From: Pseudoselenomonas ruminantium | GTDB lineage: Bacteria; Bacillota; Negativicutes; Selenomonadales; Selenomonadaceae | Assembly: GCA_902780915.1 (NCBI GenBank) | Contig: CACZHK010000022.1 | Span: forward strand, 1-37,127 | Length of the DNA stretch: 37,127 nucleotides | Direction: 5' to 3' | In this document: piece by piece, positions 23,344 to 32,022 of the stretch | Numbering within the stretch: position 1 is the first letter of the stretch | Layout: every line of letters starts with the position of its first letter | Made by a program: the position numbers and the translations under genes | The notes under the pieces: generated by a model | What the model saw: the letters and a program-made list of their open reading frames with translations, nothing else | Database searches by the model: none | What the model was told of the DNA's origin: nothing

Positions 23344-25419
23344 TTACAATTCGGTAATGCGGGCAAACTGTTCCCGGTACTGAGCTGCCAGCACCGGCAG
23401 CACGAAGCCCATGTCCTCCCGGTTCTCCAAGGTGGCTGCCGCCGCTTCCCTGGCTTTCAGCAGTATATCCATATCCCCCAGTACATCAGCAATCTTGAGG
23501 TCAGGCAGGCCGTGCTGCATACGGCCGAAGAACTGACCCGGGCCGCGCAGCCGCAGGTCTTCCTCCGCCAATTGGAAACCATCCGTTGTGCTCTCCATGA
23601 TTTTGAGCCTCTCTCTGGCATTTTCCGTCTTTCCCTCAGAGACAAGTATGCAGTAGGACTTGTAGGGCCCACGTCCGATGCGGCCACGCAGCTGATGAAG
23701 CTGAGCCAGGCCAAAGCGGTCGGCGTGCTCAATGACCATCATGCTGGCGTTGGGCACATTCACCCCCACTTCAATGACTGTGGTGGAGACAAGCAGCTTC
23801 ACCTTGTTGTCGTAGAAGTCCTGCATGACCTGCTCTTTTTCTGCCGCCTTCATGCGCCCATGCACCAGGCCGCAGGACATGCCATAGAAAAATCCATAGC
23901 GCAGCTCGTCATAGACTTCCTCTGCCGAGGGCAGGTCACTGTCCTCGCTGTCTTCAATCAAGGGGCACACCACATAAGCTTGCCGCCCCTCCTCCAGCTG
24001 AGTGCGCACATATCGGTAAATCAGCTCCCGCCTGTCCGGCTGGCGCACGAAAGTGCGGATGGGCTGGCGCCCGGGGGGCAGCTGCTTGATCAGGGAAACA
24101 TCAAGATCGCCGTATACCGTCAAGGTCATGGTGCGGGGTATGGGAGTAGCGGTCATGACCAATACATCAGGTGTCAATGCTCCCTTCTTTTCCAGCGCCG
24201 CCCGCTGGTCAATGCCGAAGCGGTGCTGCTCATCCGTCACCACCAGCCCCAGCCTGGCAAAAGCAACGTCCTCCTGTATCAGGGCATGAGTGCCCACCAC
24301 AATATCATACTCCCCGGCGGCAATGGCCGCATGCATTTCCTCTCGCTTTTTTTTAGTGAGCCTGCCAGAGAGAAACCCCACCTTGATTCCCAAAGGTGCA
24401 AGCTGTTTGACAAAGCCTTCATGGTGCTGTTCTGCCAGGATTTCCGTTGGAGCCATCATGGCCCCTTGAAAGCCGTTCTCCACAGTCTTCACCAGAGCCA
24501 GCATGGCTATCACCGTCTTGCCGGAGCCAACATCTCCCTGTACCAGGCGCCGCATGGGCAGGGGACTTTCCATATCTTTGCAGATTTCCTGCCAAGCCTT
24601 GTCCTGGTCATGGGTCAACCTAAAGGGCAAGCTTTCCAGCAGAGCTAATACTTTACGGCTATTCCCCAAATGCCTGATGCCCTTCCCCTCCTGCTGATTC
24701 TTCTTCTTCAGCAGCATGAGACCGCACTGGATTAGATAAAGCTCCTCAAAGGCCAGAGCATTCCTGGCTTCTTTGAGCTTCACAAAATCCTCTGGAAAAT
24801 GTATGGCTTTCAGCGCCTCCGCTCTGGGCAGCAACTTATAATGGCTGCGTATGCCTGAGGGAACAATTTCAGGCAGCTGCAAGGCTGGCAAGCCGCTATC
24901 GATCAATCCGCCAATAATCTTGCGGAAATACTTCTGGTTCAGCTTCTCCGTAGACGGATAAACTGGCAGAATGCCGCACCTTTCTTCTGCTTCCTCCTCT
25001 CCCTCCAGCACCTCGAAAGAATGAACCTGGCTCATGGCCAGCTGTCCCCGCCCTCCGTAGGCATAGGTGGCCTTGCCTGTGACAAAGAGCCGCTGACCGG
25101 GTTTCAGTTTGTTTTTTAAGAATTTCTGATTGAACCAGGTAACGGTGAGAAAGCCGGTGCCGTCCCCCACCATAGCAGTAAGGATAGTCATTCCCCGCCT
25201 TCCCCCCTGCTTTTCTTGCAGGTTCATTATTGTCCCTGCCACCGTGGCCTGCACACCGGGCTTCAGTTCCCCAATAGCAGTAAGCACGCTCTGGTCTTCG
25301 TAGGTGCGTGGGTAATAGGTCAACAGGTCATAGACCGTATTTATCCCCAGTTTTCCAAGGGCTTCTGCCTTCTTTGGCCCCACTCCTTTGATGTATTTCA
25401 CTGAGTCACTCAGCTGCAT
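23344..25419 (-). CDS. recG: ATP-dependent DNA helicase RecG
   Basis: RecG remodels stalled forks and branch-migrates Holliday junctions. The 691-residue product has an N-terminal wedge/OB domain (about 1-190, starting with YIKGVGPKKAEAL). Helicase motifs follow: Walker A GDVGSGKT (about 295-302), DEQHRFG (396-402) and TATPIPRT. The C-terminal helicase domain has STTVIEVGVNVPNA and QLRGRIGRG, and a TRG motif region with RLRGPGQFFG. A GTG at 25428 opens the frame, but the ATG at 25419 has GGAAGTGA five bases before it and is preferred. A LexA-like site lies about 50 bp upstream. Confidence 0.97.
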   Translation of the reverse strand: MQLSDSVKYIKGVGPKKAEALGKLGINTVYDLLTYYPRTYEDQSVLTAIGELKPGVQATVAGTIMNLQEKQGGRRGMTILTAMVGDGTGFLTVTWFNQKFLKNKLKPGQRLFVTGKATYAYGGRGQLAMSQVHSFEVLEGEEEAEERCGILPVYPSTEKLNQKYFRKIIGGLIDSGLPALQLPEIVPSGIRSHYKLLPRAEALKAIHFPEDFVKLKEARNALAFEELYLIQCGLMLLKKKNQQEGKGIRHLGNSRKVLALLESLPFRLTHDQDKAWQEICKDMESPLPMRRLVQGDVGSGKTVIAMLALVKTVENGFQGAMMAPTEILAEQHHEGFVKQLAPLGIKVGFLSGRLTKKKREEMHAAIAAGEYDIVVGTHALIQEDVAFARLGLVVTDEQHRFGIDQRAALEKKGALTPDVLVMTATPIPRTMTLTVYGDLDVSLIKQLPPGRQPIRTFVRQPDRRELIYRYVRTQLEEGRQAYVVCPLIEDSEDSDLPSAEEVYDELRYGFFYGMSCGLVHGRMKAAEKEQVMQDFYDNKVKLLVSTTVIEVGVNVPNASMMVIEHADRFGLAQLHQLRGRIGRGPYKSYCILVSEGKTENARERLKIMESTTDGFQLAEEDLRLRGPGQFFGRMQHGLPDLKIADVLGDMDILLKAREAAAATLENREDMGFVLPVLAAQYREQFARITEL

Positions 25420-25466
25420 ATTTATCACTTCCGTTTTTTTGTTCCGCTTGTATTACAATATAATTA

Positions 25467-25478
25467 GAACATATATTC
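25467..25478 (-). promoter_or_regulatory. LexA-like site upstream of recG
   Basis: GAACATATATTC differs by one base from the palindromic core GAACATATGTTC of Gram-positive SOS boxes. On the minus strand a TATATT (25457-25462) follows 4 bases downstream and could be the recG -10. No convincing -35 is seen. Confidence 0.5.
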
Positions 25479-25550
25479 CATATATGCATAAAAAGAAATA
25501 GTATTGCTCAAATTCCAAGAACAAAAAATTCCTGCTAACATTGAGTGTAC

Positions 25551-26375
25551 CTACATAAACGTCTTTTTCGACAGATAGTCCCCCATCAGACTAATCAAGG
25601 AGTTATCAACTTCCATAGAAAACAACCTTGAAATCAAACTCTTCCTCTCTGCATTATGTTGCAATTTAATGTCTTTTTCCTCCACACCAGCCTTATTGCA
25701 CAAATATGCCAGTGCATCATAGAAGGTTCCAATTTCATCAATCAAATGGTTCTGCAAAGCAAAGTCGGCAGAGAAGGGACGACCATCAAATATTTCCGGC
25801 ACATCAGCCGGAATGCCTTGGCGATTCTTCCTGACAGCTTCCTTGAAAATCTCATGGGTCTCTTCAGCATGCCCCTGCAGGAACTCATGCTCCTCCTCGG
25901 TAAGTTCTCTGAACGGGTTGCCAATATCCTTCATCTTGCCAGCCTTGACAGTTACCTGTTTGATTCCCAGCTTGTCAGAAAGGCCATTGATATTGGGCAG
26001 CTGCATGATAACGCCAATACTGCCGGTCATGGATGTCCGATTGGCAAAGATATAGTCACAGGCAGAAGCAATCCAGTAACCACCAGAACAACATATATCC
26101 GCAATCGACGCTACAACAGGAATCCCCTGGTTACGAACTTTTTCAACCATCATGGCTGCTTCTTCAGAGGTCCCCGTGGTGCCTCCTGGAGTATTCAAAT
26201 GGAGAATAACACCGGCCACCTCATCACGCTCTTTGCCTGCAATCTTATGCAGTGTCTTTATCACCTTCTGCATATTTGTATTCTTCTTGCTCAAAGATAT
26301 GGATGACGAGGATGCCTCTATAACACCAAATATATCAATCACGTAGACCTTTTTCTTCTTGCTTCTGGAAAACAC
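25551..26375 (-). CDS. SppA-type (S49) serine peptidase without membrane anchor
   Basis: This S49 family signal-peptide-peptidase-like enzyme uses a Ser/Lys dyad. From the chosen start it has 274 residues. The nucleophile is Ser 97 in CCSGGYWIAS; the general base is probably Lys 149 in AGKMKDIGNPFR. HLNTPGGT forms the oxyanion-region loop and MTGSIGV is typical. Unlike most bacterial SppA it has no N-terminal transmembrane segment; the N terminus is basic (SRSKKKKVYVIDIFG). The frame opens from GTG 26399 and ATG 26393, but the strong GGGGAGG site lies inside those codons, nine bases before GTG 26375, so I start there. Upstream of recG on the same strand. Confidence 0.85.
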   Translation of the reverse strand: MFSRSKKKKVYVIDIFGVIEASSSSISLSKKNTNMQKVIKTLHKIAGKERDEVAGVILHLNTPGGTTGTSEEAAMMVEKVRNQGIPVVASIADICCSGGYWIASACDYIFANRTSMTGSIGVIMQLPNINGLSDKLGIKQVTVKAGKMKDIGNPFRELTEEEHEFLQGHAEETHEIFKEAVRKNRQGIPADVPEIFDGRPFSADFALQNHLIDEIGTFYDALAYLCNKAGVEEKDIKLQHNAERKSLISRLFSMEVDNSLISLMGDYLSKKTFM

Positions 26376-26513
26376 TACATTAAACCTCCCCATACTCACG
26401 AAAATGCGCTGAATGTAAATTCCCTGACAATTTATTCTGCAATCAGTGCTCTTCCTCCAATGGATATGAACACCATCATACCTATAGTATTCCCTTTGTG
26501 CCTAAAAAATCCT

Positions 26514-26711
26514 TTATATCAAGAAATGAACCGCTGCTTTCGGGCATCCGCAAGCTATGCGTATCCTCTCCCTGGCAGACTCACAGATATCATCTTTCCC
26601 ATAGCCGGTACTCTGAAGGAGATTGGTCTCTTCCAGCCGCTTCAGGATTCTTGGATGTGCCCCCTCCTGATAGTCTGAGGCAAAACACAGTTTTTCTTTC
26701 TTCAAAGCCAT
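26514..26711 (-). pseudogene. Truncated low-specificity threonine aldolase / beta-eliminating lyase (N-terminal remnant)
   Basis: The 65-residue frame reads like the first part of a PLP-dependent threonine aldolase family member: CFASDYQEGAHPRILKRLEE, TGYGKDDICESARERIR and ACGCPKAAVHFL, after which the family continues GGTQTN. Here it stops at once (ILE then TAA), and none of the three frames downstream looks like the remaining 270 or more residues, including the PLP lysine. GGAGAGG lies close to the ATG. It follows the pckA terminator with a 19-bp palindrome just upstream of the start codon. The remnant cannot be catalytic. The following 138 bp up to sppA (26376-26513) hold nothing else I can support. 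Confidence 0.75.
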
Positions 26712-26724
26712 CATCCTCTCCAAT

Positions 26725-26743
26725 GATGTCAATAATTGACATC
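26725..26743. repeat. Perfect 19-bp palindrome
   Basis: GATGTCAAT-A-ATTGACATC, 9-bp arms around one base, directly before the threonine aldolase remnant. It contains TTGACA on both strands. Fourteen bases (GATGTCAATAATTG) recur at 28534-28547 over the pckA -35. Operator-like, but unproven. Confidence 0.5.
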
Positions 26744-26761
26744 CTGAAAATATTCACATCC

Positions 26762-26788
26762 AAAAAAGAGCCCCTTGCGGGGCTCTTT
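26762..26788 (-). terminator. Terminator of pckA
   Basis: Ten-base perfect stem AAAGAGCCCC / GGGGCTCTTT (26765-26774 and 26779-26788), 4-base loop, followed on the minus strand by six T (26762-26767). Confidence 0.92.
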
Positions 26789-26806
26789 CCTGAATTCATA
26801 TAAAAC

Positions 26807-28423
26807 TTAGAGCTTCGGGCCAGCAGCGACCAGAGCCTTGCCTGCCTCGTTGCCCTCGTACTTGTGGAAGTTATTGATGAAGCGGCCAGCCAGATCCTTG
26901 GCCTTCTTCTCCCACTCAGCAGGATCTGCATAAGTGTCGCGGGGATCGAGAACCTTGGAATCTACGCCCTCCAGCTCCGTGGGAACTTCGAGATCGAAGT
27001 ACGGAATCTTCTTGGTGGGTGCATTCTTGATGGCGCCGCTGTGGATAGCATCGATGATGCCACGGGTATCCTTGATGGAGATGCGCTTGCCGGTGCCGTT
27101 CCAGCCAGTGTTCACCAGATATGCCTTGGTGCCGTTGGCTTCCATCTTCTTCACCAGTTCCTTGCCGTACTTGGTGGGATGGAGCTCAAGGAAGGCCTGG
27201 CCAAAGCAAGCGGAGAAGGTCGGAGTCGGCTCAGTGATGCCGCGCTCGGTGCCTGCCAGCTTGGCGGTGAATCCGGAGAGGAAGTAGTACTGGGTCTGCT
27301 CCGGAGTAAGGATGGAAACCGGGGGCAGCACGCCGAAAGCATCAGCGGAAAGGAAGATGACGCTCTTGGCAGCAGGAGCTGCACTGCGGTCATTGACCTT
27401 GCCCTTCACGATGCCATTGATATGGTCGATAGGATAGGATACACGGGTGTTCTCCGTGACCTTCTTGTCAGCGAAATCAATCTTGCCGTTCTCGTCAACA
27501 GTGACGTTCTCCAGGAGAGCGTTGCGCTTGATGGCATTGTAGATGTCAGGCTCGGACTCTTTGTCCAGGTTGATGACCTTGGCGTAGCAACCACCCTCGA
27601 AGTTGAAGACACCCTCGTCATCCCAGCCGTGCTCGTCATCGCCGATGAGAAGACGCTTCGGGTCAGTGGAAAGAGTGGTCTTGCCGGTGCCGGAAAGGCC
27701 GAAGAAGATAGCAGTGTTCTTGCCCTCTTTGTCCGTGTTGGCGGAGCAATGCATAGCAGCAATGCCCTTCAGCGGCAGGAAGTAGTTCATCATGGAGAAC
27801 ATGCCCTTCTTCATCTCGCCGCCGTACCAGGTGTTGATGATGACCTGCTCCTTGCTGGTGATGTTGAAGACTACAGCAGTCTCAGAGTTCAGGCCCAGTT
27901 CCTTGTAGTTCTCAACCTTTGCCTTGGAAGCGTTGTAAACCACGAAGTCAGGCTTGAAGTTCTCCAATTCCTCAGCGGAGGGCTTGATGAACATGTTGGT
28001 AACGAAATGAGCCTGCCAAGCAACTTCCATGATGAAGCGGACAGCCATGCGGGTATCCTTGTTAGCACCGCAGAAAGCATCAACTACATAGAGCTTCTTG
28101 TCAGAAAGTTCTTTCTTGGCAATCTCCTTCACTGCAGCCCAGGCTTCCTGGGAAGCAGGATGGTTGTCGTTCTTATATTCATCGGAAGTCCACCAAACAG
28201 TGTCCTTGGATTTCTCGTCCATGACGATGAACTTATCCTTGGGGGAGCGGCCGGTGTAGACACCAGTCATAACGTTCACTGCGCCAAGCTCAGTAAGCTG
28301 GCCCTTGTCATAACCGGTGAGGCCTTCTTTGGTCTCTTCCTCAAAAAGCACCTCATAAGAAGGGTTGTGGAGAATTTCTTTCACACCCGTGATTCCATAC
28401 TGACTCAGATCGATGTTTGCCAT
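26807..28423 (-). CDS. pckA: Phosphoenolpyruvate carboxykinase (ATP)
   Basis: ATP-type PEPCK interconverts oxaloacetate and PEP; in rumen-type fermenters it often runs in the CO2-fixing direction toward succinate or propionate. The product is 538 residues. Visible are RSPKDKF, the substrate-site [14 protein letters not shown], the kinase-1a P-loop [11 protein letters not shown] (about 242-252), the metal-binding LIGDDEHGW and GCYAKVINL. Two ATGs lie 6 bp apart (28429 and 28423); AGAGGT is only 3 bases from the first and 9 from the second, so I use 28423. Monocistronic: its own promoter and a strong terminator. Confidence 0.97.
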   Translation of the reverse strand: MANIDLSQYGITGVKEILHNPSYEVLFEEETKEGLTGYDKGQLTELGAVNVMTGVYTGRSPKDKFIVMDEKSKDTVWWTSDEYKNDNHPASQEAWAAVKEIAKKELSDKKLYVVDAFCGANKDTRMAVRFIMEVAWQAHFVTNMFIKPSAEELENFKPDFVVYNASKAKVENYKELGLNSETAVVFNITSKEQVIINTWYGGEMKKGMFSMMNYFLPLKGIAAMHCSANTDKEGKNTAIFFGLSGTGKTTLSTDPKRLLIGDDEHGWDDEGVFNFEGGCYAKVINLDKESEPDIYNAIKRNALLENVTVDENGKIDFADKKVTENTRVSYPIDHINGIVKGKVNDRSAAPAAKSVIFLSADAFGVLPPVSILTPEQTQYYFLSGFTAKLAGTERGITEPTPTFSACFGQAFLELHPTKYGKELVKKMEANGTKAYLVNTGWNGTGKRISIKDTRGIIDAIHSGAIKNAPTKKIPYFDLEVPTELEGVDSKVLDPRDTYADPAEWEKKAKDLAGRFINNFHKYEGNEAGKALVAAGPKL

Positions 28424-28446
28424 TGACATTCAACCTCTTTCATTGG

Positions 28447-28484
28447 ATACTAGGTAGTATTTAATTTGTGAGATAAATTTCACA
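28447..28484. promoter_or_regulatory. Two inverted repeats in the pckA leader
   Basis: ATACTA-GG-TAGTAT (28447-28460) and TGTGA-N8-TCACA (28467-28484) lie between the pckA transcription start and its ribosome binding site. They could be operators. The second resembles Rex or Crp sites, but its half-sites are two bases too far apart for either. Confidence 0.4.
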
Positions 28485-28512
28485 TTTTCATGCAATTCAG
28501 CCCACGACTATC

Positions 28513-28541
28513 ATAATAACTTATTTTTCAATAGATGTCAA
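28513..28541 (-). promoter_or_regulatory. Promoter of pckA
   Basis: Minus strand TTGACA (28536-28541), 17-base spacer, TATTAT (28513-28518). The leader is about 80 nt. Confidence 0.8.
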
Positions 28542-28608
28542 TAATTGTGCATAGTATATTTTTATTTGTCTGTGTATTATCTAAACTCTAAGAATATCAA
28601 TGCGTAGC

Positions 28609-28637
28609 TTGTCTATAAAATAAGTTCCTGCTATACT
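28609..28637 (+). promoter_or_regulatory. Promoter of the U32-aminotransferase pair
   Basis: TTGTCT (28609-28614), 17-base spacer, TATACT (28632-28637) with extended TGC. Transcription would start near 28644, about 40 bp before the gene. The rest of the pckA-U32 gap holds the divergent pckA promoter. Confidence 0.7.
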
Positions 28638-28684
28638 GATATAAGTTTTGTACGATAAATCTTATTTATAAAGGAGTTTTATCA

Positions 28685-30640
28685 ATGCTTCTTAATCGCA
28701 AATCCGTAGAGCTCCTGGCTCCTGCCGGCACCTGGGACGCTCTGGAAGCTGCCGTGGAGGCTGGTGCCGATGCTGTCTACCTGGGCGGCAAGCATTTCAA
28801 TATGCGCATGCATGAGGGGGATTTCAACTTTGACGATGATGCCTTGAAGCGGGCAGTAGAGTACACCCACGCCCATGATGTGCGCCTCTACATCACCCTC
28901 AACAACCTCATCAGCGACGAGGAAATTCCCGCCCTCAGGAAGTATCTGGCCTATCTGGAGGAAATCCGCCCCGACGCCATTCTGGTGCAGGATTTTGCCG
29001 TATTAGAACTGGTGCATGAGATGGGGCTCACTATCCCCCTGCACACTTCCGTCATGATGAACACCCATAACGAGAATGCCATCGAACGGCTGAAGGAATA
29101 CGGCATCACCCGCATTGTGGTGGGCAGGGAAATGACTCTCTCAGAGCTGAGTCTTTTCTGCGAGCGCACGGGCATCGAGGTGGAATACTTCATGCACGGG
29201 GATATGTGCATTTCCGAAAGCGGCCAATGCATCCACTCTGGTGTCCTCTTCGGCCAGAGTGGCAACCGGGGACGCTGCCTAAAGCCCTGCCGCTGGCCCT
29301 ATCAGCTCATAGACGAAAAAACAGGAGAAGCGCTGGACAAGAACAGCGAGGGTCCCTATAAGCTGGCTCTCAAGGACATGTGCATGTACCGTTCTATCCC
29401 TCAGCTCATTCAGGCGGGAGTATTCTCCTTCAAGATTGAGGGCCGCATGCGTCCCGCCCCCTTCATCCGCCGCATTGTCTCTACCTATCGCAAGGCCATT
29501 GATGCCTATATAGCTGACCCTCTGGGATATGAAGTAGATGAGGAAGGCTGGCGTTCCCTCTATGAAAACAGGGCCAGAGACTTCACCACTACTTTCGCCT
29601 TTGGTTCACCTACCAAACAGGACATCGGCTTCACCGGGGAGCGGGAACCTCGCTTCTTCAGCAATGCCGTAAAGGAGGCAGGCTTCCAGGATGAGGTGTT
29701 GAAGCAAGAAGCTGCCATTGAAGCGGAAAATGCCCCCCACCGTACCCTTGCAGTGCGGGCAGGCACCCCCGAAGGAGCTAAGGCTGCCATAGATAATGGT
29801 GCCGACTGCGTTTACATCGGCGGCGAAGCCTACCGGCCCAACCGCCCTTGGAAACTCAAGGAATACGAAGAAGTAATAGGCTATGCCCACAAAGCTGGCG
29901 TCAAAGCTGTCGTCATGACCCCCCGCACCACCCGCCGCAGGGAGTGCGGGGAACTGGAGCAGTTCTTCCACGCTCTGAAGGAACTTTCCCAGCAGCCTGA
30001 CGGCCTGATGGTGAGCAACCTGGGCTCCCTGCAGTTGGCCCAGAAGCTGACAGACTATCCCATCTACGCCGATCACTCCTTCAATCTTTTCAACCATCTG
30101 TCTGCCAAGTTTATGAAGGAAAACGGCATTGCCCAAGGCTGCGCCTCCCTGGAGCTGTCATTCTCCCAGCTGAAAGCCATCGTGGAGCACTCTCCCCTGC
30201 CCATAGAGGTCATCGTCCACGGCTCCTACGAGTCCATGATCTGTGACCACGACCTGCCGGGCATGAGCCTGCCCCACGCTCACTTCCTGGACAACCCGGA
30301 GGTCTATGACCGCCGCTATGCCCTATTGGACAAGGCAGGTGAAAAGCACAGCCTGCGCCTTGACCAGTACGGACGCAACCACATTCTCTTCGCCAAGGAC
30401 CTGTGCCTCTATCCCTATCTGGAGAAATTCAACGGCATAGCCTCTTACCGCCTCGAAGCACAGGACTACAGCCCGGAGCTGACAGCCCAGGTGACCAAGG
30501 CCTACCGGGAAAGCCTTGACAAGCTATCTCAGGGTCAGGAACACTTTGGTGAGGATGTGCTGGAAAAACTTCAGCAAAATAGTCCCAGAGAATTTGGCCT
30601 TGGCACCTACCGTTTCCGCCAGAGCCGTGATTCTATCTAA
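28685..30640 (+). CDS. Peptidase U32 family protein, long form
   Basis: This 651-residue member of the U32 family has family members that include collagenase-like proteins and, by more recent work, RNA hydroxylation enzymes (TrhP, RlhA). The N-terminal barrel starts with ELLAPAGTWDALEAAVEAGADAVYLGG. The U32 signature with conserved cysteines follows (about residues 165-205: EYFMHGDMCISESGQC, NRGRCLKPCRWPY). A second barrel-like half (about 350-570) again has AGTPEGAKAAIDNGADCVYIGG and a degenerate signature near EVIVHGSYESMICDHDLPG, so the protein looks like two fused U32 units. No signal peptide is present. AAAGGAG lies before the ATG. Peptidase versus RNA-modifying role cannot be decided here. 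Confidence 0.88.
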   Translation: MLLNRKSVELLAPAGTWDALEAAVEAGADAVYLGGKHFNMRMHEGDFNFDDDALKRAVEYTHAHDVRLYITLNNLISDEEIPALRKYLAYLEEIRPDAILVQDFAVLELVHEMGLTIPLHTSVMMNTHNENAIERLKEYGITRIVVGREMTLSELSLFCERTGIEVEYFMHGDMCISESGQCIHSGVLFGQSGNRGRCLKPCRWPYQLIDEKTGEALDKNSEGPYKLALKDMCMYRSIPQLIQAGVFSFKIEGRMRPAPFIRRIVSTYRKAIDAYIADPLGYEVDEEGWRSLYENRARDFTTTFAFGSPTKQDIGFTGEREPRFFSNAVKEAGFQDEVLKQEAAIEAENAPHRTLAVRAGTPEGAKAAIDNGADCVYIGGEAYRPNRPWKLKEYEEVIGYAHKAGVKAVVMTPRTTRRRECGELEQFFHALKELSQQPDGLMVSNLGSLQLAQKLTDYPIYADHSFNLFNHLSAKFMKENGIAQGCASLELSFSQLKAIVEHSPLPIEVIVHGSYESMICDHDLPGMSLPHAHFLDNPEVYDRRYALLDKAGEKHSLRLDQYGRNHILFAKDLCLYPYLEKFNGIASYRLEAQDYSPELTAQVTKAYRESLDKLSQGQEHFGEDVLEKLQQNSPREFGLGTYRFRQSRDSI

Positions 30641-30655
30641 GAAAGCAGGAGTATT

Positions 30656-31954
30656 ATGGCAGAAAAAAATTACCTTGGCCCCCAGGGCATCATCGAGAAG
30701 AAGAAAAAATACATTATGCCCTGCCTGGCCCATTTCTACAAGGAGCCACGCCAGTTCGTTCGCGGCTCCATGCAATACCTCTACGACAGTGAGGGCAAGA
30801 AGTACCTAGACTGCTTCGCAGGTGTCTCCGTCATCAACTGCGGCCACTGCAATCCTGAAATCAATAAAAAAGTCACTGAGCAGGTCAACACCTTGCAGCA
30901 TGTCTGCAACATCTACCTGACGGAAAACTTCGTGAACCTGGCCGAAAAGCTGGCCGCGGTCACCCCCGGCAACCTGCAGAAGTCCTTCTTCTGCTCCACT
31001 GGCACTGAGGCCAATGAGGGTGCCGCCCTCTTGGCCCAGATCTACACAGGCAAGAGCGAATTCATCGCCCTCAAAAACGGCCTCCACGGCCGCACCAAAC
31101 TCACCATGAGCCTCACAGGCATCGGCATGTGGCGCACCGACCCCAATCCTGTAGGAGGCATCAACTTCGCCCCCAACCCCTACTGCTACCGTTGCCCCTT
31201 GGGCAAGAAGCACCCGGAATGCAATCTGGCCTGCGCCGATGCCATTGAGGACATCATCAAGACCGCTACCTCCGGCCAGCCCGCCGCCTTCATCGCCGAG
31301 AGCATCCAGGGCAATGCAGGCATTGTGGTACCCCCCAAAGGGTATTTCAAGAGAGTAAAGGAAATCCTCTCCCACTATGGCGCCCTCTTCATTGACGATG
31401 AGGTGCAGACAGGCTTTGCCCGCACAGGCAAGATGTTTGCCATCGAGAACTTCGATGTGGTGCCCGACATCATGAGCATGGCCAAGGCCCTGGGCAACGG
31501 CGCCCCCATCTCCGCCTTCATTTCCACGACAGAGATTGCCGACACCTACACCCGCCCCGGTGCATCCACCCTGGGCGGCAACCCTGTGTCCTCTACCGCA
31601 GGTCTGGCAGTGCTGGAATATATTGAAGAGCATAAACTGATGGAAAATGCCAACGCCCGTGGTGAGCAGCTTCGCAAGGGCTTGAAGGAACTTCAGCAGA
31701 AGCATCCCATAATCGGCGACATCCGCGGCCTGGGCCTGATGGACGGAGCAGAATTCGTAAAGCCAGACGGCAGCCCTGCCCCTGAGGAACTGGACAAGGT
31801 TCTCGAAGCCATGAAAGACCGTGGCTTCATCATCGGTAAAAACGGCATCGGCCGCAATGTCATGGCTTTCCAGCCGCCGCTGGTGATTACGGAAGAGGAT
31901 ATCAATGAAGTGCTGAACGCTCTTGATATGGTGCTGACAGAGCAGCAGCTTTAA
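30656..31954 (+). CDS. Class III PLP-dependent aminotransferase
   Basis: This 432-residue fold-type I aminotransferase belongs to the class III (ornithine/GABA/alanine-glyoxylate) group. FFCSTGTEANEGAALLA binds the cofactor phosphate, FIDDEVQTGFARTGKMFA holds the Asp (about 248) that contacts the pyridine nitrogen, and the Schiff-base Lys is Lys 277 in SMAKALGNG. A Cys-rich insert, CYRCPLG...CNLAC (Cys 177, 180, 189, 193), resembles that of GABA aminotransferase-like relatives. Substrate is not determined. It lies 15 bp after the U32 gene with CAGGAG upstream, so the two form an operon ending at a hairpin. Confidence 0.93.
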   Translation: MAEKNYLGPQGIIEKKKKYIMPCLAHFYKEPRQFVRGSMQYLYDSEGKKYLDCFAGVSVINCGHCNPEINKKVTEQVNTLQHVCNIYLTENFVNLAEKLAAVTPGNLQKSFFCSTGTEANEGAALLAQIYTGKSEFIALKNGLHGRTKLTMSLTGIGMWRTDPNPVGGINFAPNPYCYRCPLGKKHPECNLACADAIEDIIKTATSGQPAAFIAESIQGNAGIVVPPKGYFKRVKEILSHYGALFIDDEVQTGFARTGKMFAIENFDVVPDIMSMAKALGNGAPISAFISTTEIADTYTRPGASTLGGNPVSSTAGLAVLEYIEEHKLMENANARGEQLRKGLKELQQKHPIIGDIRGLGLMDGAEFVKPDGSPAPEELDKVLEAMKDRGFIIGKNGIGRNVMAFQPPLVITEEDINEVLNALDMVLTEQQL

Positions 31955-31974
31955 CCATTTATTTAACCATACAG

Positions 31975-32011
31975 AAAAAGGCAGACGGCCAATATGGCTG
32001 CCTGCCTTTTT
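31975..32011. terminator. Shared terminator between convergent genes
   Basis: Sixteen-base arms (31975-31990 and 31996-32011) with one mismatch and one G-U, flanked by runs of five A and five T, so it works on both strands: for the aminotransferase (plus) and the molybdoenzyme (minus). Confidence 0.85.
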
Positions 32012-32022
32012 CAGTATGCCCT

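Noticed and set aside
23070..23366. 98-codon minus-strand frame overlapping the small membrane ORF
   Set aside because: Its start lies inside recG with no ribosome binding site, and it crosses the promoter region. The 67-codon frame has the better site and a membrane-segment pattern.
23260..24648. 462-codon open frame on the plus strand opposite recG
   Set aside because: Shadow of recG; His/Gln/Leu-rich product with no motif. It also runs through the terminator-promoter region.
26864..28426. 520-codon open frame on the plus strand opposite pckA
   Set aside because: Antisense shadow of pckA; the product is biased (Leu, Gly, Val) and has no recognisable domain.
28466..28484. Rex or Crp binding site in the pckA leader
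   Set aside because: Half-sites are right but the spacing is 8 bases instead of 6, so I list it only as an unassigned inverted repeat.
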